From: an uncultured euryarchaeote
GTDB lineage: Archaea; Thermoplasmatota; Poseidoniia; Poseidoniales; Poseidoniaceae
Length of the DNA stretch: 5,867 bases
NCBI GenBank assembly: GCA_937881505.1
Contig: CALGEM010000268.1
Coordinates: 1 to 5,867, forward strand
Direction: 5' to 3'
A program made the position numbers and the translations under genes. Positions 1-5,572 of the stretch are shown here, piece after piece; within the stretch, counting starts at the first letter, position 1; every line of letters begins with the position of its first letter. Under the pieces are notes generated by a model. The model was not told the origin of the DNA and did no database searches. It saw nothing but the letters and a program-made list of their open reading frames with translations.

Positions 1-765
1 GAAGTTGTTTTGCATCAGCAGTGTTTCTCCTTCGTCAGCGAGAAGTTGGGCCTTGGCATCAATGCGCTGATTTGGGTCGATGACCACCCGAAGGGGTTGC
101 CGAGTTGAAGGGACCAAACGCACGTTGAGCTGGGGGTCGTCTCGGTTGACCGTTTCCACGCCCACCAGGACGGCGTCACAATCTCTTCGTAATTCGTGAA
201 CTTTCTCCAGGCATCCCGCTGATGTGAAGCGCTGGGGTTCTTCACTTCGGTCGTCCACTGACCCGTGGGCGTCAAGGGCCAACTTGACCGTGACCAAGGG
301 GCGACGATGGGTGCACCAATGCATGAACGCCCGCATCTGATCGTGGGCTTCCTCTTCCATGAGGCCGGTCTGAGTTGGTATGCCGGCGGCTTCCAACACA
401 CGACATCCATCACCTCTGACTGTTGGGTTGGGATCGTGGTGAGCGATGATGACTTTGCTGACACCTGCCCACATCAGGGCTTCTGTGCATGGTGGTGTTC
501 GACCAAAGTGATTGCACGGTTCCAATGTGACATAAGCGGTGGACCCGTTAGGTGAATGCCCTTTTTCTTCAGCGTCGTGAATGGCCATCTGTTCAGCGTG
601 CAGGCCGCCGAGATGGTCGTGCCAACCTTCAGCGATGACCTCGCCGTCTTTGACCAGCACGCAGCCGACCAGCGGGTTCGGACTGACCTTTCCGCGACCT
701 CGTTCTGCAACCAACAGGGCATGTTCCATGAACATGCGGTCTGCATCGCTCCAATCCTCAGCCAC
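1..765 (-). CDS. ribD: Bifunctional riboflavin biosynthesis protein RibD (deaminase/reductase), 3' end outside window
   Basis: The frame is open from the GTG at 765 to the window edge (255 residues, no stop), so the C-terminus is missing. Residues 1-150 match the pyrimidine deaminase domain: SPNPLVGCVLV at 28-38, the zinc/catalytic HAE at 56-58, and TLEPCNHFGRTPPC at 80-93 with zinc ligands C84 and C93. From residue 154 the reductase domain begins (RPLVTVKLALD, then GVETVNRDDPQLNVR at 202-216). In known RibD these domains deaminate the pyrimidine made from GTP and reduce its ribosyl side chain with NADPH, two cytosolic steps of riboflavin synthesis. The start is uncertain. GTG 765 gives a normal RibD N-terminus, ATG 735 is also in frame, and the frame stays open to an ATG at 858, but that adds 31 residues unlike RibD. 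No clear Shine-Dalgarno site precedes any candidate. The function call is firm from the motifs. Confidence 0.93.
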   Translation of the reverse strand, partial: MAEDWSDADRMFMEHALLVAERGRGKVSPNPLVGCVLVKDGEVIAEGWHDHLGGLHAEQMAIHDAEEKGHSPNGSTAYVTLEPCNHFGRTPPCTEALMWAGVSKVIIAHHDPNPTVRGDGCRVLEAAGIPTQTGLMEEEAHDQMRAFMHWCTHRRPLVTVKLALDAHGSVDDRSEEPQRFTSAGCLEKVHELRRDCDAVLVGVETVNRDDPQLNVRLVPSTRQPLRVVIDPNQRIDAKAQLLADEGETLLMQNNF

Positions 766-834
766 ACTCAGCCGAGGGACCTCTTGTTCATGACTGCTTG
801 CATGACTTCCACGGGAGAAAAAGAGGTAAAATCC

Positions 835-890
835 GGCGAAATATTCAGGTTGGAGCATATATTATTCATTATGCATAATTACAAAAACCG
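835..890. promoter_or_regulatory. AT-rich divergent promoter region with 12-bp palindrome
   Basis: This is the AT-rich part of the spacer between ribD (leftward) and the lipid kinase gene (rightward). It contains CATATATTATT at 856-866 and a perfect palindrome ATTATGCATAAT at 868-879. TATA-like stretches can be read on both strands, as expected for an archaeal divergent promoter. A box at 856-866 would place a rightward start near 885-895, upstream of the kinase ATG codons. Read leftward, the same region would start transcription near 830-850, upstream of GTG 765. The palindrome could be a regulator-binding site. No FMN riboswitch-like structure was recognised. Promoter positions are inferred from composition only. 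Confidence 0.5.
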
Positions 891-934
891 CTTGCTGGAG
901 AAGGATTGAAGCGCTTCAGTCCCCTGAGCGGTGC

Positions 935-1993
935 ATGGGCAGCAATCCTCAGGAGGGGCTTCTGGAACCGATGGAGTTTGAGCACGACCCCTCAAGTCGC
1001 AAAAAGAAGGGCGCTCATCGCCCTGTGTTTGCTGAAGTCTTTCAACTCGAAGGGGAAAGCGTTGACCTTCCCAAAAAAGTCCATCTGCTGGTCAACCCCT
1101 TTTCTGGCAAGAAGAAAGGCCGTGCTGTGGCCGAACGCGTGATTGAATTGGTTAAGGAGGCCGGCGTTGAGATTCAGAGTTCCTATTCGGCCTACAGCGG
1201 CCATTTGGTGACCATGGCGTCTGCCTTGGTGGTTGGAAAGAACGAAGTTATTGCTGTCGTAGGTGGCGATGGCTCACTTTCCGAAGCGATCACCGGCCGG
1301 ATGCTCCTTGGGAAGAAAGGCAAGGAGACGTTTGCTATCATTCCAGCAGGCACGGGCAATTCCCATGCTCATGACCTGAAGTTGTCATCGGTTGAGCAGG
1401 CAGTTGAAGCCATGCTTCGTGGGCATCGTCAAGCCCTTGACCTCGCGAGGGTAGAATTGACTGAAGGGCTGCCTGGGGCGACCGGCGAGCCCATGGTTCG
1501 CTACAGCCACAACCTTGTCACGTGGGGGTTGGGCGTTGATTCGACGATTCAAGCCGAGAAGATGCGATGGATGGGGCCGATTCGCTACGATGTTGGTATT
1601 TTGTTGGCCATCATGGCCAACCGCCGTCGCACGGCAACCCTCACCCTGGACGATCGCTACACGACCGACGATTTCACGCTCTTCTTGGTTCAAAACACAC
1701 AGACAGGTGGCTCGATGCTCCCTCTTGCTCCCGGTGCAAGTACAGACGACGGACTGATGGACATCGGTATTTTGAAGAAAATGGGCCGCCGCGACGTGCT
1801 CAAGGCCTTTGGTATGCTCAAAAAAGAAGGACGCCACGTGTTTCATCCAAGGGTGGACTACCACCGATTCACTTCGTTGCGAATTGACACAGAAGAGCCA
1901 ACCGCCATCAATATCGACGGTGAGAACATTGGTTCAACACCGTTGAGCATGACGGTGCTCAAACACGCAGCCTATCTCATGAGGCCAAATTAG
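935..1993 (+). CDS. Lipid kinase of the diacylglycerol/sphingosine kinase (YegS/BmrU-like) superfamily
   Basis: This 352-residue protein has the diacylglycerol kinase catalytic-domain signatures in order. They are NPFSGKKKG (54-62), the nucleotide-binding VVGGDGSLSEA (108-118), PAGTGN (137-142), PLAPGASTDDGLMDI (263-277) and IDGE near the C-terminus (327-330). Family members transfer phosphate from ATP to a lipid hydroxyl. The lipid used here cannot be told from sequence. GGDGS and GTGNSHAHD, in place of the bacterial GGDGT and GTGNDFA, lean toward the sphingosine kinase-like side of the family. Length suits a single-domain soluble or membrane-associated enzyme, plus about 45 extra charged N-terminal residues. 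ATG 935 is the first start. ATG 971 is in frame and follows AGGAGG at 951-956, but with a long 14-base spacer, so either may be used. Its stop overlaps that of the convergent lipoprotein gene. Confidence 0.88.
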   Translation: MGSNPQEGLLEPMEFEHDPSSRKKKGAHRPVFAEVFQLEGESVDLPKKVHLLVNPFSGKKKGRAVAERVIELVKEAGVEIQSSYSAYSGHLVTMASALVVGKNEVIAVVGGDGSLSEAITGRMLLGKKGKETFAIIPAGTGNSHAHDLKLSSVEQAVEAMLRGHRQALDLARVELTEGLPGATGEPMVRYSHNLVTWGLGVDSTIQAEKMRWMGPIRYDVGILLAIMANRRRTATLTLDDRYTTDDFTLFLVQNTQTGGSMLPLAPGASTDDGLMDIGILKKMGRRDVLKAFGMLKKEGRHVFHPRVDYHRFTSLRIDTEEPTAINIDGENIGSTPLSMTVLKHAAYLMRPN

Positions 1994-3459
1994 AACGAGA
2001 AATCAGAGAAATCCTCGTCGTCATCGTATTGCTGAGCGGGCGGAGCAGACTCTTCTGCAGGTTCGGGAGCAGACTTCTTCACGGCCTTTCGCCGTCGAAC
2101 CTTGGGCTTGCTGGGCGCTTCTGCAGGTTGCTCGGACCGTGTCTGCGTTGGCGGTGCACTTCGGCGCTGCTGCGAGAACGAAGCAGGAAGGGATGACGTT
2201 GTGGCCGTCTCTTGGTGGGCGCTCATCCGGTCCATTTCCTCAGCGGCCTCGGTTGCCACCACGGAACTCTTTCGTCCAGTTGGCGCAGAGCGACCAGGCC
2301 CACTCGTGGAAGTGGATGCAAGGACACTGTCGAGGTCGAAACCACCCAAGGCGCCTTCGTCCTTCTTCTTGGATGCTTTCTCAGCAGAGGCCTCTTTCTT
2401 TTTCTCCGCCTGACGACGCTCCTTTTCTGCTTCACGTCGTTCTCGGTCCTTTCGGCGTTGCCGTTCTTCAGGCGATTCCATCCCTGCAGCTTTGGCTGCT
2501 TTTGCGTCTTTCTTGACGCTGGCAGCTTTCTTCATGCCTTCTTCGCCAATCAGGATACGCATGGAGCGTCCGGCAGATTTCATGATCATACCTTTGGAGA
2601 CGATGAAGAGGCCAACTGACCCACCGATACCCCCAACGAGGAAGAACATGATGAAGCCCCCACGGCCCAAGAAGGGTACATCGCCCTGAACCCATTCGTC
2701 GTCCGCTTCACCGTTGGCTGAAACGGTGGCTTCCTCAAGGGTGATGCCGGTGACGAGAACGTAGAGGTCCTCTCTGTTGGTGTTTGATTCAACTTTAAGG
2801 GAACACTCGTTGGTTGCGCCGTGCCAAGACTTCAACTCTCCTACGGCGTTGGAACCGGCTCCTTCAGTGGCGACCATGTAGCCGTGGATGGAAACGGGCT
2901 GGTGCCATTCGTTGAGGGAGGTCAGTCCGTAGAGCACGTCTTCTGTGGTGGGAATGAGGCCGAGAACAAACCACTTGGTGTCTGCTTCCGAATCCAATTG
3001 TTCGAGATTCACCGAACCAGAGCCTGTTTTGGGGTAGAGTGGGTCCGACCAATCCTTGAGGTCGATACGCGCTCCATCACCATCAACCACGGCGGCAGCG
3101 TCGCTGAACGACATGGATTGAATGGCAACAGCCGTGGTCACACCAAAGGCAAGTCCTCGTGTGCTCTGCTGGTTATGACTGTCGTAAAATGCGCTGGCGG
3201 CGAGGTAGCCCGTGAAGGAAATGGCCGTTCCGTTGCCTTGTTGCAGATCCCCACCCGCGGTTCCGGGAATACATCCAACTGGAATGACGCTGTTGCTGGT
3301 TGAATCGCCCGACAGGCTGCTTTTCACGGTCGTTTCTTCCATGGAGAAATTCACCTGAACCGCTCCTGACCCGCTTCCCCAATCAGCGGTTGAGGGTCCG
3401 AGACAGCCTGCGAGTAGCATGCTGGCGATGAGACAGATGGCGAATGTACCCCTGCGCAT
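1990..3459 (-). CDS. Lipoprotein with one membrane helix and long charged cytoplasmic tail, function unknown
   Basis: I do not recognise a family for this 489-residue protein. It starts with a lipoprotein signal peptide: basic MRR, a hydrophobic stretch, and the lipobox L16-A17-G18-C19. Residues 20-262 are predicted extracellular, with only two Cys (C63 and C219) that could form a disulfide. A Gly-rich membrane helix spans about 265-289. By the positive-inside rule the rest is cytoplasmic. Residues 306-366 are Lys/Glu/Arg/Ala-rich, probably helical or coiled-coil. Residues 380-475 are low-complexity Ser/Thr/Pro/Ala with basic clusters (VRRRKAVKK at 454-462). The C-terminus is acidic-aromatic (YDDDEDFSDFSF). 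A lipid anchor outside plus a membrane-crossing tail suggests scaffolding or signalling across the membrane, which is speculation. ATG 3459 is the only sensible start because it precedes the signal peptide. No canonical ribosome-binding site or TATA box is visible upstream. Confidence 0.85.
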   Translation of the reverse strand: MRRGTFAICLIASMLLAGCLGPSTADWGSGSGAVQVNFSMEETTVKSSLSGDSTSNSVIPVGCIPGTAGGDLQQGNGTAISFTGYLAASAFYDSHNQQSTRGLAFGVTTAVAIQSMSFSDAAAVVDGDGARIDLKDWSDPLYPKTGSGSVNLEQLDSEADTKWFVLGLIPTTEDVLYGLTSLNEWHQPVSIHGYMVATEGAGSNAVGELKSWHGATNECSLKVESNTNREDLYVLVTGITLEEATVSANGEADDEWVQGDVPFLGRGGFIMFFLVGGIGGSVGLFIVSKGMIMKSAGRSMRILIGEEGMKKAASVKKDAKAAKAAGMESPEERQRRKDRERREAEKERRQAEKKKEASAEKASKKKDEGALGGFDLDSVLASTSTSGPGRSAPTGRKSSVVATEAAEEMDRMSAHQETATTSSLPASFSQQRRSAPPTQTRSEQPAEAPSKPKVRRRKAVKKSAPEPAEESAPPAQQYDDDEDFSDFSF

Positions 3460-3460
3460 G

Positions 3461-3474
3461 CTCCCTTGAGGGAG
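3461..3474. repeat. Inverted repeat directly before the lipoprotein start
   Basis: CTCCCT-TG-AGGGAG has perfect 6-bp arms around a 2-base centre, and it ends one base from the ATG of the lipoprotein gene. It could be an operator or a structure affecting translation. On the coding strand its AGGGAG arm resembles a Shine-Dalgarno site but lies too close to the start for a normal one. It could also be chance. Confidence 0.4.
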
Positions 3475-3514
3475 GGCGGAGTTTGAGAAGTCTTCCCTGA
3501 ATCTTCTCGGAAGT

Positions 3515-3524
3515 GGAGTGGCGC
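3515..3524. repeat. Direct repeat copy 1, spanning the 3' end of tRNA-Ser
   Basis: GGAGTGGCGC here covers the encoded CCA, the discriminator and the first bases of the tRNA acceptor end. An identical 10-mer lies at 3617-3626, just beyond the 5' end of the tRNA, so the two copies bracket the gene with a 102-bp period. The copy is real, but its meaning is unknown. Confidence 0.45.
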
Positions 3525-3604
3525 AGTCGGAGAGATTTGAACTCCCGAGTCACGGGGACACCGGATTTCAAATCCGGCGCAATACCAGGCTATGCGACGA
3601 CTGC
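3519..3604 (-). tRNA. tRNA-Ser (anticodon UGA)
   Basis: On the minus strand the 7-bp acceptor stem GCAGTCG/CGACTGC pairs perfectly (3598-3604 with 3523-3529). It is followed by discriminator G (3522) and an encoded CCA (3519-3521). The anticodon arm CCGGA-TTTGAAA-TCCGG carries anticodon TGA at 3568-3570, which reads UCA serine codons. The T arm is GGGAG-TTCAAAT-CTCTC with one G:U pair. The D arm has a 3-bp stem GCA/TGC, possibly extended by C9-G26, and the expected AGCCTGG loop. A 14-base variable arm with a 3-bp GTC/GAC stem, together with the G discriminator, fits serine. No intron is present. The gene lies 42 bases after the SCO gene stop and 59 bases before the lipoprotein start, all on one strand. 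Only a purine-rich stretch, not a clear TATA box, lies upstream, so co-transcription with the oxidase genes is possible. Confidence 0.95.
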
Positions 3605-3616
3605 TTTGCTTCCCCG

Positions 3617-3626
3617 GGAGTGGCGC
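3617..3626. repeat. Direct repeat copy 2, outside the 5' end of tRNA-Ser
   Basis: This is identical to the 10-mer at 3515-3524 and lies in the 42-base gap between the SCO stop and tRNA-Ser. It may be a trace of tRNA duplication, or chance. Confidence 0.45.
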
Positions 3627-3646
3627 CGCTTTTTCTTCTTTCGCCC

Positions 3647-5158
3647 CTACTCGTTGTCCACTTTGGTTCGGTGCACGCCTGCGAGAGCGAAGGCAGCAAG
3701 CAGTGTGGAGAGGGTCATGGCAAAGGGCAGTGCAGGGATGAATCCTGCCTCGTAGCCACCCAATTGTTCCTTCTCAAGGAGTTCCCTCACGTCGGCGGTG
3801 AAGTCTTCCACGCGCCAGGCATCACCGGTCCAGGCCACGGTGGGTTCAAGGTCCGGATTGAGAATATAGGTGATGGTTGAATGGCCGACGTTGTACTCTT
3901 CGGTGGTTTCGGGCACACAAGACAACTGGTCGTTTTCGCCCCAGGTGTAGCCGCTGTCGCACATGCAATGCTTGGAGGCGCCGCTGCCCATCTCCCAGCC
4001 GTGGCCGTTGCAGACCGTTTCATCGGATGCATCGCTGGTTGGGGCGGGTATGGCTGAAGGGTCGGTGTAATTTGGTGCCCAAGCGATGTGGGTGGGCTCA
4101 ATAAGATCATCCTGGCCAACATTGGAGTAGTTCCATGCTTCACCGGTCTCGTTCCAAGCATACAACGTCCAATACCATTCCCAATCGGGTGGAGATGTTT
4201 GGTTGTTGATATCGGTCATGAAATGTCCCCAAGAACCGAGCTCATTCGTGGTGTTCATGCCTGCACCGATGAGCGCGCCTTGTGTGATGTGGTATCCTGT
4301 AAATTGCTCAATGTTGACCACCTCGGTGGAATTATTGGACCATTGGACGGTCACGCTCGAAGCCATCTCAACATCGGGTTGAGGAAGGAGTGAGCGGTTG
4401 GTATCGGAACGCATCCAAGCGATGTGCGGTATTTCCAACGCATCAACATCGTTCATGCCGACGCCAGAAACCTCCCATGCTTCCGACGTGGTGTTCCACA
4501 GGTTCAACTCCCACCACCATGCCCAATCATCGGGGGATTCCGTCCCGTTGATACCGATGATCATGCCTCCAGAGGAATTCAAACTCCAACCTGCTTGCTC
4601 GGCAGCGAATGCAGTGGCGTCCCAACCATCGTACTGGAACATGTGTTGACTGCTGTTGTTGTTTGTGTCAACAAGCGTGACGGAGGCTTCACCCGGCTGG
4701 TAATCCATCACGTGCATGTCAATGACGTTCTGTTGAACCACCACGGCAAACATGTCCCATACCGGCTGCAATTCTTCGGCCGTTCCCGTCAGGTGAGGCC
4801 ACGAAGCTCCCATGCGTTCGCTGTACTCTGTGAGCGCTTCCGGTGTATCGTATTCCGGGTCGACGGTAATGGAGACAAAGGTCACATCCTTGCGCTCATC
4901 TTCGTTCAACTCCGCTTCCACGGCGCTCAAACTTTGCGTCAACACCGGACAAACATCGGGGCATCGGGTGAAGATGAAGGAGACGATAACCACGCCTTCT
5001 GTATCAATCCCAAAGGTGTAGTTCTCACCGCTTTGGTCGGTGAGGGTGAACGAATCAACGGGGCCGCGCGCCAGTTGTTTTCCCATATAGGCTGAGGCAG
5101 GAGCGAGAAGCAGGACGGCCAATAGCAAGGTCAGCGGCACCTTTCCCATTTTTTGCAC
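3647..5158 (-). CDS. SCO1/SenC-type copper chaperone with large inserted Trp-rich and EGF-like region
   Basis: This 503-residue protein is more than twice the usual SCO length of about 200. It has a signal peptide (1-23, ending ASA) and a thioredoxin-like SCO domain: VVIVSFIFTRCPDVCPVLT with copper ligands C66 and C70, then VTFVSITVDPEYDTPEAL (92-109). The rest of the fold resumes only near the C-terminus, at EYNVGHSTITYILNPD with the likely copper ligand H426. Between them sit two tandem Trp-rich repeats (157-264 and 265-376) and an EGF-like Cys module (C383, C398, C400, C414). A membrane helix follows at about 474-494 with a short basic tail. Known SCO proteins deliver copper to the CuA site of cytochrome oxidase subunit II, consistent with the oxidase genes directly upstream. 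GTG 5158 is chosen as start because GGTGA lies four bases before it; ATG 5149 is the alternative. Confidence 0.9.
   Translation of the reverse strand: MQKMGKVPLTLLLAVLLLAPASAYMGKQLARGPVDSFTLTDQSGENYTFGIDTEGVVIVSFIFTRCPDVCPVLTQSLSAVEAELNEDERKDVTFVSITVDPEYDTPEALTEYSERMGASWPHLTGTAEELQPVWDMFAVVVQQNVIDMHVMDYQPGEASVTLVDTNNNSSQHMFQYDGWDATAFAAEQAGWSLNSSGGMIIGINGTESPDDWAWWWELNLWNTTSEAWEVSGVGMNDVDALEIPHIAWMRSDTNRSLLPQPDVEMASSVTVQWSNNSTEVVNIEQFTGYHITQGALIGAGMNTTNELGSWGHFMTDINNQTSPPDWEWYWTLYAWNETGEAWNYSNVGQDDLIEPTHIAWAPNYTDPSAIPAPTSDASDETVCNGHGWEMGSGASKHCMCDSGYTWGENDQLSCVPETTEEYNVGHSTITYILNPDLEPTVAWTGDAWRVEDFTADVRELLEKEQLGGYEAGFIPALPFAMTLSTLLAAFALAGVHRTKVDNE
3911..4024 (-). other. EGF-like Cys module within the SCO protein
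   Basis: Residues 379-416 contain VCNGHG, then CMCDSGY, then a final C. This gives Cys 383, 398, 400 and 414 in the C..C.C..C order of the second half of an EGF domain. Only four Cys are present rather than six, so it is EGF-like at best. It forms the last part of the insertion before the SCO fold resumes. Confidence 0.55.
4031..4366 (-). repeat. Trp-rich protein repeat 2 inside the SCO protein
   Basis: These bases encode residues 265-376, directly following repeat 1. PDWEWYWTLYAWNETGEAW and EPTHIAW align without gaps to the matching stretches of repeat 1. The similarity is at protein level and much weaker in the DNA, so the duplication is old. Confidence 0.7.
4367..4690 (-). repeat. Trp-rich protein repeat 1 inside the SCO protein
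   Basis: These bases encode residues 157-264. The pattern shared with repeat 2 is: VT near the start, then G..I, then SP.DW.W.W.L..WN.T.EAW..S.VG..D....P.HIAW, ending in P.P. The compact W/G pattern loosely recalls DUF4430 (transcobalamin C-terminal-like) domains. That family assignment is inference. Confidence 0.7.
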
Positions 5159-5162
5159 GCTA

Positions 5163-5167
5163 TCACC
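5163..5167 (-). promoter_or_regulatory. Ribosome binding site of the SCO gene
   Basis: GGTGA follows the subunit IV stop codon directly and lies four bases before GTG 5158. The same site and spacing precede the subunit IV gene, which supports GTG 5158 over ATG 5149 as the SCO start. Confidence 0.75.
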
Positions 5168-5563
5168 TTAGCGCTGGCTGGCGAATTCCCAGTTGGGGGT
5201 GCACCAGTCTGGTAGCGCTTGGACAGACCCGGGGTTGGAAAGGCCAATGCCCCAAAGCATCAACAGCACAAAGAGCACGGGGAACAGCGCTGTTCGGGTG
5301 TAGATGCGAGGATCGCCCTTCAGGTGCATAAAGTAGGCAGCGATGCCGTAGCCTTTGATGACACCAACGCCAATCAAGATGGCCCAAACGGCATAGAGCG
5401 TAATCTCAATGTCCGTACCTGGGATTTTCTCAAAGAAAACGGCGGCGACTTCGAACAACGTGAAGAACATCAAGATGACGAAGTTCCAAAAGTAAATGTC
5501 GTAGCCTCCAGGCAATTTTTCAACAATCGATTCAAAGATTCCAGATGTTTCGTGTTCTCCCAT
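5168..5563 (-). CDS. Cytochrome c oxidase subunit IV (prokaryotic COX4/CyoD-like)
   Basis: This 131-residue membrane protein has three predicted helices at about 25-45, 53-78 and 92-109. The family-typical FMHLKGD lies at 78-84, right after helix 2. This helix count, length and motif match the small subunit IV of prokaryotic heme-copper oxidases, which assists assembly and stability and holds no redox centre. The N-terminus (MGEHETSGIFESIVEKL) is hydrophilic and probably cytoplasmic. The short C-terminal tail, with one Cys at 121, would then be outside. It lies 9 bases downstream of subunit III and 9 bases upstream of the SCO gene, so the three are almost certainly one transcript. ATG 5563 is well placed after GGTGAG. 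Sequence divergence is typical of this fast-evolving subunit. Confidence 0.85.
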   Translation of the reverse strand: MGEHETSGIFESIVEKLPGGYDIYFWNFVILMFFTLFEVAAVFFEKIPGTDIEITLYAVWAILIGVGVIKGYGIAAYFMHLKGDPRIYTRTALFPVLFVLLMLWGIGLSNPGSVQALPDWCTPNWEFASQR

Positions 5564-5566
5564 TAT

Positions 5567-5572
5567 CTCACC
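5567..5572 (-). promoter_or_regulatory. Ribosome binding site of the subunit IV gene
   Basis: GGTGAG begins just after the subunit III stop codon (TGA at 5573-5575) and leaves three bases before ATG 5563. It is complementary to the conserved 3' end of 16S rRNA. Confidence 0.8.

Noticed and set aside
15..767. Two minus-strand open frames that could suggest a broken or frameshifted gene
   Set aside because: They are in a different frame from RibD. The RibD frame is continuous from 765 to the window edge with all motifs intact, so no frameshift is needed.
766..934. FMN riboswitch or other leader RNA before ribD
   Set aside because: I could not find the conserved FMN aptamer helices in this short AT-rich spacer.
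2821..3303. Plus-strand open frame (160 codons) opposite the lipoprotein gene
   Set aside because: The lipobox, membrane helix and composition support the minus-strand gene; the plus-strand product shows nothing recognisable.
3566..3572. Intron in tRNA-Ser
   Set aside because: The anticodon loop is the normal seven bases and both sides of the stem are adjacent, so no intron is present.
4424..5095. Long plus-strand open frame (223 codons) opposite the SCO gene
   Set aside because: It is antisense to a gene with clear SCO motifs, its product shows no recognisable domain, and it has no ribosome-binding site. It follows from the codon pattern of the real gene.
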